This document shows, piece by piece, positions 18,957-26,633 of a stretch of DNA of 54,286 bases. This stretch comes from Sphingomonadaceae bacterium (GTDB lineage: Bacteria; Pseudomonadota; Alphaproteobacteria; Sphingomonadales; Sphingomonadaceae). A program made the translations under genes and the position numbers. The DNA is taken from the NCBI GenBank assembly GCA_947455865.1, contig CANGQZ010000002.1:1-54286 (forward strand), in the 5' to 3' direction. The notes below the pieces were generated by a model. That model searched no databases, had not been told where the DNA came from, and saw nothing but the letters and a program-made list of their open reading frames with translations. Within the stretch, counting starts at the first letter, position 1, and each line of letters opens with the position of its first letter.

Positions 18957-20563
18957 GCACGCACCATTGCCGCGCCTTTTTCCGCCACCATCACCGTGGG
19001 CGCGTTGACGTTGCCCGAGGTGATCGACGGAAAGACCGAGGCATCGATCACTCGCAGCCCGTCCACACCGTGGACGCGCAGGCTGGCATCGACCACCGAG
19101 CGGGCAGGATCGGACCCCATCATGCAAGTGCAGGTGGGGTGATAGACAGTGTCGGCGCGGGCGCGGAAATCGTCCAGCAGCGCGTCGTCTCCCTGAACCT
19201 GCGCGCCCGGCACAAGCTCTTCGGTGATGATCTGTGCCAACGGACCCGTGCCGGCAATCCGCCGCAGCAGCGCCGTGCCGGCGCGCGCCTCGGCCACATC
19301 TACTTCGGTCGCCAGATAGTTCGGCTGGATCGCGGGCTGCACAAACGGATCGGGCGAGGCAAGGGTGATCCGCCCGCGGCTGGTCGGTCGACAGGAATTG
19401 AACGACAGCAGGAAGGCTGAAAACGGATCGGGATTGAGCAGACGCCGCTCGGACAAGGGGGTGCGGGTGTAGCTGACCGGGCTGAAATAGAGCTGCAGGT
19501 TGGGGCGCGGCGCATCAGGGCTCGATCGCACGAACCCGCCGCCCTGATTGACGCTCATCGACAGCGGCCCGCCCCGATCAAAGGCATAGCGCAGCGCCGC
19601 TGATGCCTTGCCCAGCAAGGGGCGCAGCTGATCATTCAGCGTCGGCACGCTGGCGCGATAGAAATAGCTGACGGCAAGGTGATCCTGCAGGTTGGCGCCA
19701 ACCGCCGGTGCGTGCTGCACCGCTTCGATCCCCATGTGCTGCAGCATCGCGCCGTCACCCACGCCCGAAACCTGCAGCAATTGCGGTGATCCGATTGCCC
19801 CAGCGCAGAGGATCACCTCGTGCCGGGCGCGGATCGTCCGCTCGCGCCCGCGCTGGCGCAGGATCACCCCCACGGCGCGTTTGCCTTCGAACAGGATGCG
19901 GGTGACGTGGCAATGCTTCTGCAGCGCCAGATTGCGCCGGCGCAGCACGGGGTGAAGGTAGGCGTTGGCGGTGGAGGCGCGCCAGCCGCGCCGGGTGTTG
20001 ATGTGATAGATGCCGAACCCTTCGCCGTCCGGTCCGTTGAAATCGGGGCTGATCGGAAAGCCGAGCGCGCGCCCGGTTTCAAGGAACCGGCGGCACAGCG
20101 GGTGCGCGCGCGCGGTGATGTCGGTCACATGCTGCGGCCCGCCGACGCCGTGGCGTTCGCTCACGCCCAGATCGTGGTCTTCAGATCGGATGAAGTGGGG
20201 CAGCACATCGTCCCAGCCCCATCCCGGATTGCCGGCATCGCGCCAATCATCGAAATCATGCGGAAAACCGCGCACGTGGACCATGGCGTTGATCGAACCG
20301 GAACCGCCGACGACTTTGCCGCGCGGCCAGTAACTGGTGCGCCCGCCCAACGCATCGATCGGCCGGGTATCGAACATCCAGTTGATCTTGGGATCGAAGA
20401 ACGTGCGGCCATAGCCGATCGGCAGCTGGATCCAGATCGACAGGTCCGATCCCCCTGCCTCAAGCAGCGCCACCGAAATGTCCGCGTCTTCGGACAGGCG
20501 GCTCGCCATTACGCAGCCCGCCGTCCCCGCGCCGACGATCACATAATCGAACTCGTCGGCCAT
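18932..20563 (-). CDS. GMC-family FAD alcohol dehydrogenase
   Basis: This 543-residue choline-dehydrogenase-like enzyme has the FAD motif DYVIVGAGTAGCVMASRLS, the GMC signature region GKVVGGSGSINAMVHVRG and the active-site stretch TVYHPTCTCMMGSD followed by SGNVNAPTVM. The changed active-site context (CTCMMG against CTCKMG in BetA) and a different operon argue for another alcohol substrate. It is the last gene of the block and its ATG overlaps the stop of the enolase-type gene by one base. With the aldehyde dehydrogenase encoded at 21747 it could oxidise an alcohol to an acid. Confidence 0.87.
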   Translation of the reverse strand: MADEFDYVIVGAGTAGCVMASRLSEDADISVALLEAGGSDLSIWIQLPIGYGRTFFDPKINWMFDTRPIDALGGRTSYWPRGKVVGGSGSINAMVHVRGFPHDFDDWRDAGNPGWGWDDVLPHFIRSEDHDLGVSERHGVGGPQHVTDITARAHPLCRRFLETGRALGFPISPDFNGPDGEGFGIYHINTRRGWRASTANAYLHPVLRRRNLALQKHCHVTRILFEGKRAVGVILRQRGRERTIRARHEVILCAGAIGSPQLLQVSGVGDGAMLQHMGIEAVQHAPAVGANLQDHLAVSYFYRASVPTLNDQLRPLLGKASAALRYAFDRGGPLSMSVNQGGGFVRSSPDAPRPNLQLYFSPVSYTRTPLSERRLLNPDPFSAFLLSFNSCRPTSRGRITLASPDPFVQPAIQPNYLATEVDVAEARAGTALLRRIAGTGPLAQIITEELVPGAQVQGDDALLDDFRARADTVYHPTCTCMMGSDPARSVVDASLRVHGVDGLRVIDASVFPSITSGNVNAPTVMVAEKGAAMVRAYRRGTTS

Positions 20564-21750
20564 CAGCCGACCGGATGCTGCGTCATTTCAAGGTGCAGCA
20601 TCGTGCCCGTATAGGGATGCGCGCGCGCCACATCCTCGTTCAGCTCCACGCCAAGCCCGGGCGCGGTCGGCGGCACCACATAACCGCTGTCGAACTGGAT
20701 CGGCGTTTTCAGGATCGCACTGTGGAAGCCCCCCCAGTCCTCGATGCTTTCAAGGATCAGGAAATTGGGCGAGCAGGTTGCCAGCTGGATGTTTGCTGCG
20801 CCCACCACCGGCCCGCAATAGAGATGCGGCGCGATCTGCAGGTGGCGCGTTTCGGCCATGCCGGCGATCTTCTTGGCTTCCAGCAGCCCGCCGACGCGGC
20901 CCAGATTCATCTGCAGGATGGCAGCAGCACCGCTCTCGATCATGCGGGCGAAATCGTATTTGGTGGCCAGCCGCTCGCCGGCGGCGACCGGAATGGTGGT
21001 CGCCCGCGCCACTTTGGCCATTTCCTCCGGCGCATCGGGCGGCACCGGCTCTTCCAGCCACAGCGGGTCGTAGGGCTCCAGCCGCCGCGCCAGCCGGATG
21101 GCGCCGGATGCGGTCATCTGCCCATGCGTGCCGAACAGCAGGTCGGCGCGCGTTCCCACCGCCTCGCGCAGCTGCCGGGCGAAGCGTTCGCACAAGTCCA
21201 GCGCTTCCAGTGACAACTGCCGCCCGTCGAACACCGAATAGGGCCCGGCCGGATCGAACTTCAGCCCGGTGAAGCCCATCGCGAGATATTCGGCGGCGCG
21301 CGTCGCGGCCAGATCGGGGTCGTGATAAACGTCGGTCTGATCACCTGGGCGCGGGTAGATGTAGGTATAGCAGCGCAGCCGCTCGTGCACCTGCCCGCCG
21401 AGCAGCTTGTAGACCGGCTGGCCGGCTGCCTTGCCGACAATGTCCCAGCACGCCATTTCCAGCGCGCTGAGGATGCCCATCAGCGACAGGTCGGGGTGCT
21501 GGGTGAACCCGCTGGAATAGACCCGGCGCCACAGCGTCTCGATATCGTGGGGATCGGTTCCTTCCGCATAACGGGCGAACACGCCCTCGATCATTTTCGC
21601 CACAAGGTGCGGCTCGAACGGCACGCAATAGGCCTCGCCGATGCCGCTGATCCCGTCGTCGGTCGTCAGTTTGGCAAACACGAAATAGCGTCCGCCGAAA
21701 TGCGGCGGCGGATTGCCAACCACGAACGTCTCTATGCTCGCCAGCTTCAT
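20563..21750 (-). CDS. Mandelate racemase/muconate lactonizing enzyme-family protein
   Basis: This 395-residue enolase-superfamily enzyme probably dehydrates or isomerises a sugar acid. The N-terminal capping domain is followed by a barrel with GLKFD (Lys at the second strand) and LWLEEPVPPD and AAGERL, which supply two metal-binding Glu. Where galactonate dehydratases read DFHGR, this protein reads FGTHGQ, so the usual first Asp ligand is not obvious; some subgroups of the family appear to share this. Coupling by ATGA to the aldehyde dehydrogenase and by TGATG to the GMC gene places it in an alcohol/sugar-acid pathway. Confidence 0.82.
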   Translation of the reverse strand: MKLASIETFVVGNPPPHFGGRYFVFAKLTTDDGISGIGEAYCVPFEPHLVAKMIEGVFARYAEGTDPHDIETLWRRVYSSGFTQHPDLSLMGILSALEMACWDIVGKAAGQPVYKLLGGQVHERLRCYTYIYPRPGDQTDVYHDPDLAATRAAEYLAMGFTGLKFDPAGPYSVFDGRQLSLEALDLCERFARQLREAVGTRADLLFGTHGQMTASGAIRLARRLEPYDPLWLEEPVPPDAPEEMAKVARATTIPVAAGERLATKYDFARMIESGAAAILQMNLGRVGGLLEAKKIAGMAETRHLQIAPHLYCGPVVGAANIQLATCSPNFLILESIEDWGGFHSAILKTPIQFDSGYVVPPTAPGLGVELNEDVARAHPYTGTMLHLEMTQHPVG

Positions 21751-23180
21751 GGCGCGCCAAAGCCGTTGACGATTTTTACCTCAAGGTAATCGAGCAGCCC
21801 ATAGAGGCCCCATTCGCGCCCGTTGCCCGATTGCTTGTAGCCGCCGAACGGCGAGCCGTAATCCTGCCCCGCGCCATTGATGTGGGCGCTGCCCGCGCGG
21901 ATCGCCCGCGCCACCCGCCGGGCCCGCGCCAGATCGCCGCTCTGGACATAACCGGCAAGGCCATAGGGCGTATCGTTGGCAATCGCGATCGCCTCGGCCT
22001 CGTCGGCAAACGGGATCATCACCAGCACCGGCCCGAACACTTCCTCGCGCGCGATGGTCATCTGGTTGGTCACATCGGCGAACACCGTCGGCTTGACGAA
22101 ATAGCCGCGCTCGAACCCCTCGGCGCGCCCGGGCCCGCCGGCCACCACCCGCGCGCCTTCGTCGATCCCGGCCTGGATCAGCCGCTGGATCTTGTCGTAA
22201 TGGCCCTTGGTCACCGCCGGCCCGATGTGCTTGCCTCGCTCACGCGGATCGCCGCAGTGGATCGCTTCAGCCGCTTCCTTCGCCAGCGCCACCGCCTGTT
22301 CATAGACGGAAGCTTCCACCAGCATGCGCGTCGGCGCGTTGCAGGATTGGCCGGCGTTTTCGAAACAGTGCCGCACCCCGCGCGCAATTGCGGCGGGCAG
22401 ATCGGCATCGGCAAACACCACATTGGCCGATTTGCCGCCCAGTTCCTGCGAGACGCGCTTGACCGAATCCGCGGCAGACTTCGCCACCTGAACGCCGGCG
22501 CGGGTTGATCCGGTGAAAGACACCATATCGACCAGCGGATGCGAGGTCAGCGCATCGCCGATCCCCGGGCCGGTGCCGTGGATCATGTTGAATACGCCGG
22601 TCGGGAAGCCGGCCTCATCCACGAATTCGGCAAACAGCTGGGCGGAAAGCGGCGCGATTTCGCTGGGCTTGAGCACCATGGTACAGCCGGCGATCAGCGC
22701 CGGCCCGACTTTGGCAGCCAGCTGGTTGACCGGCCAGTTCCACGGCGTGATCAGCGCGCAGACCCCCACCGGCTCGTGCACCAGCAGGGCACTTTCGCCC
22801 ATCGGCTTTTCCCATTCCATCGCCCGTGCGGCCACGATGGTTTCGCGCAAATGCCCCGGGCCACATTCGGCCTGCGCATCGTGCGAAAGATCATAAGGCG
22901 CGCCCATCTCGGTAGTGATCGCCGCCACCATTTCATCATAGCGCGCCTCGAACGCGGCGATCAGCTTCTCGACCAGCGCAATCCGCGCCTCAAGCGAGGT
23001 CGCTGCCCAGCCATCGAACGCCGCATGAGCCGCGCGGACCGCCAGATCGACATCGTCCGGCCCGCACAGCGCCACCTGCGCGCAGACTTCCTCCGTCGCC
23101 GGATTGATCGCCTCGAACAGCGCGGTCGAAGTGGCGGGCAACAACCATTGCCCGCCGATATAGGATTTCAGGGGCTGCAT
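21747..23180 (-). CDS. NAD(P)-dependent aldehyde dehydrogenase
   Basis: This 477-residue aldehyde dehydrogenase has the catalytic Glu246 (SQELGGKSAN) and Cys280 (ENAGQSCNAPTR), and the cofactor motif TPWNWPVNQ near residue 148. The C-terminal motif PFGGYKQSGNGRE is typical of the family. The gene starts one base after the MFS stop and overlaps the enolase-type gene by four bases. It probably oxidises the aldehyde made by the GMC enzyme of the same operon. The exact substrate cannot be read from the sequence. Confidence 0.9.
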   Translation of the reverse strand: MQPLKSYIGGQWLLPATSTALFEAINPATEEVCAQVALCGPDDVDLAVRAAHAAFDGWAATSLEARIALVEKLIAAFEARYDEMVAAITTEMGAPYDLSHDAQAECGPGHLRETIVAARAMEWEKPMGESALLVHEPVGVCALITPWNWPVNQLAAKVGPALIAGCTMVLKPSEIAPLSAQLFAEFVDEAGFPTGVFNMIHGTGPGIGDALTSHPLVDMVSFTGSTRAGVQVAKSAADSVKRVSQELGGKSANVVFADADLPAAIARGVRHCFENAGQSCNAPTRMLVEASVYEQAVALAKEAAEAIHCGDPRERGKHIGPAVTKGHYDKIQRLIQAGIDEGARVVAGGPGRAEGFERGYFVKPTVFADVTNQMTIAREEVFGPVLVMIPFADEAEAIAIANDTPYGLAGYVQSGDLARARRVARAIRAGSAHINGAGQDYGSPFGGYKQSGNGREWGLYGLLDYLEVKIVNGFGAP

Positions 23181-23181
23181 T

Positions 23182-24495
23182 TCAGATATACCCGATCGCG
23201 CGCTTCTGGTCGGCCACGATGTACTTGGCGGTCATCCAGTAGTGCCATGCGGCCCAGAATCCGGTGGGCGCGAGGAACAGCTGCGCCAGCCGCAGCGAAT
23301 CCGCATCGGCCGGGTGCGGGCCGGCGAAGAAATCGCTCAGCGTGCCGACGAAGGCGGGGGCCACGATCAGGTTGAACACGTTGGCGATCAGCAGCGAAAT
23401 GGCGATGAACATCGCGCGCATCTTGGGCGGGCCAAGGTTCTGGCACATCGCGAACGCCGGGCCGAGGTAGAAGTAGATCGCCGGAATGAACAGCCAGAAC
23501 ATGATCTGCGCCACGAACAGATCGCGGGTGTAGAACGCGAAGAACGAAGGCACGGTCGCGATTGCGGTGAAGATCGCGAGGAACAGCGCCACCCGGCGCG
23601 GGTCAGTGAAATAGGGTTTGCCGATCACCCATGCCGTCAGCAGCGACGCACCGATCCCGGCCCACAGGTAGATATTGCCCAGCATCCCGCCGGAAACGCC
23701 TTCGTCCATGCCATAAGTGCGCTGCAGGAACAGCGGTGCGAACCACATCAGGCCCCAGCCCCACAGCGCCGAAACCCCGCTGCCCATCATCGCGTGGACG
23801 GCTGCCTTCTGCGACCACAGGAACTTCAGCGTCTGCGCCAATGTCGGTGCATCGGTATCCTCGCACTTGTCGAGGCACCCCCGCTCGGGCTCGCGGATGG
23901 TGAGATAAAGCACGATTGCCAGCAGCACGCCCGGCGCGCCCAGCACCAGAAAGGCCCAGCGCCAGCCGTGATGCGCCGAAACGGTGCCGGCAATGTCCGA
24001 ACCCAGCCACGCACCGATCGGCGCGCCCAGCGCGAAGATCGTGGTCGCCATCGCGCGGCGGCTGGCGGGGAAGTAGTCGGCCACGATCGCGTTGCACGCC
24101 GGGGTCCCGCCCGCCTCACCGATGCCGACGCCGATCCGCGCCAGCAGCAGTTCGATATAGCCGCGGGTAAAGCCGCAGAGCGTGGTCATGGCCGACCACA
24201 CGACAATGCACGCGCTCAGCAGCTTCACCCGGTTGACCCGGTCGGTCAGCCACGACAGCGGAATGCCCATCACGACATAAAACAGCGCCAGCGGAATGCC
24301 GAGCGAGGCCGCACCCTTGTCGGTCAGGTTGAATTCGTCGCTGATCGGCTTGAGCAGGGTGGAGAGCACATAGCGGTCGGCAATGCTGATGGTGTAAACC
24401 AGCATCACGATCACCAGCACATACCAGCGCTCCAGCGGCGTGCTGTTGGTGGCGGTGGGGCTGTCGGCCCCGGTCGATGCGCCTAATCCGGCCAT
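23182..24495 (-). CDS. MFS transporter (spinster-like)
   Basis: This 437-residue inner-membrane transporter has about twelve hydrophobic segments. The first reads LVIVMLVYTISIADRYVLS, and the loop between helices 2 and 3 carries WLTDRVNRVKL, the MFS motif A equivalent. RIGVGIGEAGGTPA is typical of the spinster/Aromatic-acid-like MFS branch common in sphingomonads. The ATG at 24495 (MAGLGAS) was chosen because the upstream extension is Arg/Ser-rich and unlike a membrane protein start. It lies between the TPR-sulfotransferase and aldehyde dehydrogenase genes and probably carries the pathway substrate across the inner membrane. Confidence 0.87.
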   Translation of the reverse strand: MAGLGASTGADSPTATNSTPLERWYVLVIVMLVYTISIADRYVLSTLLKPISDEFNLTDKGAASLGIPLALFYVVMGIPLSWLTDRVNRVKLLSACIVVWSAMTTLCGFTRGYIELLLARIGVGIGEAGGTPACNAIVADYFPASRRAMATTIFALGAPIGAWLGSDIAGTVSAHHGWRWAFLVLGAPGVLLAIVLYLTIREPERGCLDKCEDTDAPTLAQTLKFLWSQKAAVHAMMGSGVSALWGWGLMWFAPLFLQRTYGMDEGVSGGMLGNIYLWAGIGASLLTAWVIGKPYFTDPRRVALFLAIFTAIATVPSFFAFYTRDLFVAQIMFWLFIPAIYFYLGPAFAMCQNLGPPKMRAMFIAISLLIANVFNLIVAPAFVGTLSDFFAGPHPADADSLRLAQLFLAPTGFWAAWHYWMTAKYIVADQKRAIGYI

Positions 24496-24511
24496 AAGCT
24501 CGATCCGTCCT

Positions 24512-26533
24512 TTATGATGCGAGCCCGGGGCCGAGCGCTGCACGCAGCGGATCGAGCCAAGGCGAGAAGTTTTCCCACTGGTCCACGCCGCTGGTGAAGA
24601 TCGGTTGGCGGACCTGTTCGGAACTGGCGGTGCGCACGGCGCGCCCGGTCTTGTGGAAATCGAGGCAGGCCTGCTCGAACGGCAGCCCGCAGAAATCGAG
24701 CACCCGCCGCACCTGCGTTTCCAGATCGGCGACGACCTCTTCATACTGCACGCGCAGGATCTTGCCCGGCAGCACCGCGTCCCAGTGGTCCATCAGGCCG
24801 ACATAGTCGTGATAATAGTGGCCGATTTCCTCGAGACCGTAAGTGAACTCCTGCCCTTCGGCGAACAGCTGCTTGAAACCGCTGAAGCAGCAGCCCATCG
24901 CCCCGCGCCGCGCGTCGATGATCCTGGCATTGGGCAGGATCAGGTGGATCAGCGCGATGTGCCGGAAATTGTTGGGCATCTTGTCGATGAAGAACGGCGT
25001 GCCGCGCTTGCGGTGGACCCGGGTGTCGCGGATGTAGTCTTCACCGAAGCGGGCGAGGTCTTCGCGTGACAGATCGGCGAGGTTTCCCGGATAATTCGGC
25101 GCATCGCCCACCCGGCGCTGGCCGTCGAGCCGATGCGACAGCGCGAGGATGTTCGGCAGCTCCAGCGTGCCCTCAACCTGGCTGTGCGAGGACAGGATCT
25201 GTTCGAGCAGGGTCGAGCCGGCGCGCGGCAGGCCGAGGATGAAGATCGGATCGGGCGCTTCGTGGCCGCTGCCCTTGAAACGGTCGAACAGCGCGGCACC
25301 GCAGTGCGTTTTCTGGCGATCCATCTCGGCGGTGATGCGCCGCCAGTCATAGCCCAGCTCGTCGCGCTTCAACCGGTTGCCGCGCTCGTAATAGTCGAAG
25401 CTTTCGGCATATTCGCCGCGATCCTCCAGCGCCTTGCCCAGTGCGAAGCACAAGTGATAGCGATCGGCGAGGCCGGTCGTCGAGCGTGCCTCGCAGTCGC
25501 GCATCTGCTCGATCTCGTGCGGCTCGAAGCGATAAGTCTTGAGGTTGGCGAGGCTCCAGTAAGCATCGCCGAAATCGGGGCGCACGCCATAGGCGCGGCG
25601 GTAGGCGGCGATGGCTTCGGCCTGCTGGCCGATGGTCTTCTTGGCGTGGCCGATGGAGAGGTGCAGCGTGGGGTTGCCGGGCATGGCCTCCGCCTGCCGC
25701 TGGTAAATCGCAATTGCCTCGTCAAACTCGCCGATGGCGAGGCTCTGGTTCGCGTAGAGCAGCTCGAACTGCGGCTTGTCGGGCGCCTTTCGTTGCAGGG
25801 CCTTGGCCTCTTCCAGCGCCTTTTCGTACTTCTGACGCTTGTGCAGCAAATTCACGTAATCGAAGTGAGCGTTGGTATTGTCCGGCTCGAGCACGATGGC
25901 GGATTCAAGCAGGAATTCGGCATCGTCATAGGAATTGAACTTGGTGCCGATCTCCGCCAGCAGGCGCATGGCTTCGGTGTGGTGGCCGTTTTGCTGCAGG
26001 AACGCGCGGCATTGCTGCTCCGCCTTGCGGATGCGGTTTTCCTGAATCAGGCTGACCACGGCCTGCAGGGCTTCGGGCAGGCTTTCCAAATAATCGCATT
26101 GCGCCTGCGCAATCTTGGCGGCTTCGGTCCGCCCCGCCGCCGTGTCGATCGCCACCAGCATTTTCCAGCTGGCGAGCAGCCCGACGTTGTGATCGACCGC
26201 GCTTTGATAGGCGGCCCGCGCCTGCTCGTGCTGCCCAAGGGCGCGCAGGCTATGGCCGCGTTCCTGATGCGCCCGGCCATAGCCGGGGGCGAGTTCGATC
26301 AGACGGTTGATGGTGGCGAGGGCATCGAGCGGGCGGCGCATATAGCGCTGGATGACCGCCAGCAGATAAAGCGCGTCCTGATCGTCGGCATTAAGCTGGA
26401 GGGCCTGCCGGGCAAGCGCTTCGCCTTCGGCCAACTGACCGCGCTGCAGTGCGCCGCGTGCCTGTTCGATCAGTCTGGCCGCATCCGTCGTTGCGGCAGG
26501 CGGGTTCTGCCGCATTGGAACTTGTGTCGCCAT
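24512..26533 (-). CDS. Tetratricopeptide-repeat protein with C-terminal sulfotransferase domain
   Basis: This protein of about 673 residues has TPR-type helical repeats from residue 20 to about 400 and a PAPS-dependent sulfotransferase domain from about 425. The PAPS-binding loop reads PIFILGLPRAGSTLLEQIL, and the later GKILRVQYEEVVADLE matches the 3'-phosphate region. It would move a sulfate group from PAPS to a protein, glycan or small molecule in the cytoplasm. The first ATG is at 26533; an in-frame GTG at 26551 is also possible. It lies behind a TonB receptor and a terminator, a pairing seen often in sphingomonads. The acceptor is unknown. Confidence 0.86.
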   Translation of the reverse strand: MATQVPMRQNPPAATTDAARLIEQARGALQRGQLAEGEALARQALQLNADDQDALYLLAVIQRYMRRPLDALATINRLIELAPGYGRAHQERGHSLRALGQHEQARAAYQSAVDHNVGLLASWKMLVAIDTAAGRTEAAKIAQAQCDYLESLPEALQAVVSLIQENRIRKAEQQCRAFLQQNGHHTEAMRLLAEIGTKFNSYDDAEFLLESAIVLEPDNTNAHFDYVNLLHKRQKYEKALEEAKALQRKAPDKPQFELLYANQSLAIGEFDEAIAIYQRQAEAMPGNPTLHLSIGHAKKTIGQQAEAIAAYRRAYGVRPDFGDAYWSLANLKTYRFEPHEIEQMRDCEARSTTGLADRYHLCFALGKALEDRGEYAESFDYYERGNRLKRDELGYDWRRITAEMDRQKTHCGAALFDRFKGSGHEAPDPIFILGLPRAGSTLLEQILSSHSQVEGTLELPNILALSHRLDGQRRVGDAPNYPGNLADLSREDLARFGEDYIRDTRVHRKRGTPFFIDKMPNNFRHIALIHLILPNARIIDARRGAMGCCFSGFKQLFAEGQEFTYGLEEIGHYYHDYVGLMDHWDAVLPGKILRVQYEEVVADLETQVRRVLDFCGLPFEQACLDFHKTGRAVRTASSEQVRQPIFTSGVDQWENFSPWLDPLRAALGPGLAS

Positions 26534-26598
26534 ATGGCCAGTCTGGCTCACCTTGCCGGTTTGTTCAAAGCCAATCTCTATCGCCGCAAAAATGCGAA

Positions 26599-26624
26599 GG
26601 GGCAGCGCGTTTCGGCGCTGCCCC
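26599..26624 (-). terminator. Intrinsic terminator after TonB receptor 2
   Basis: A perfect 10-bp inverted repeat (GGGGCAGCGC, loop of six, GCGCTGCCCC) begins ten bases after the receptor stop codon. On the minus strand it is followed by TTCGCATTTTTG, a moderate T-rich tail. This would uncouple most receptor transcription from the genes downstream. Confidence 0.65.
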
Positions 26625-26633
26625 TCCTTGGGA

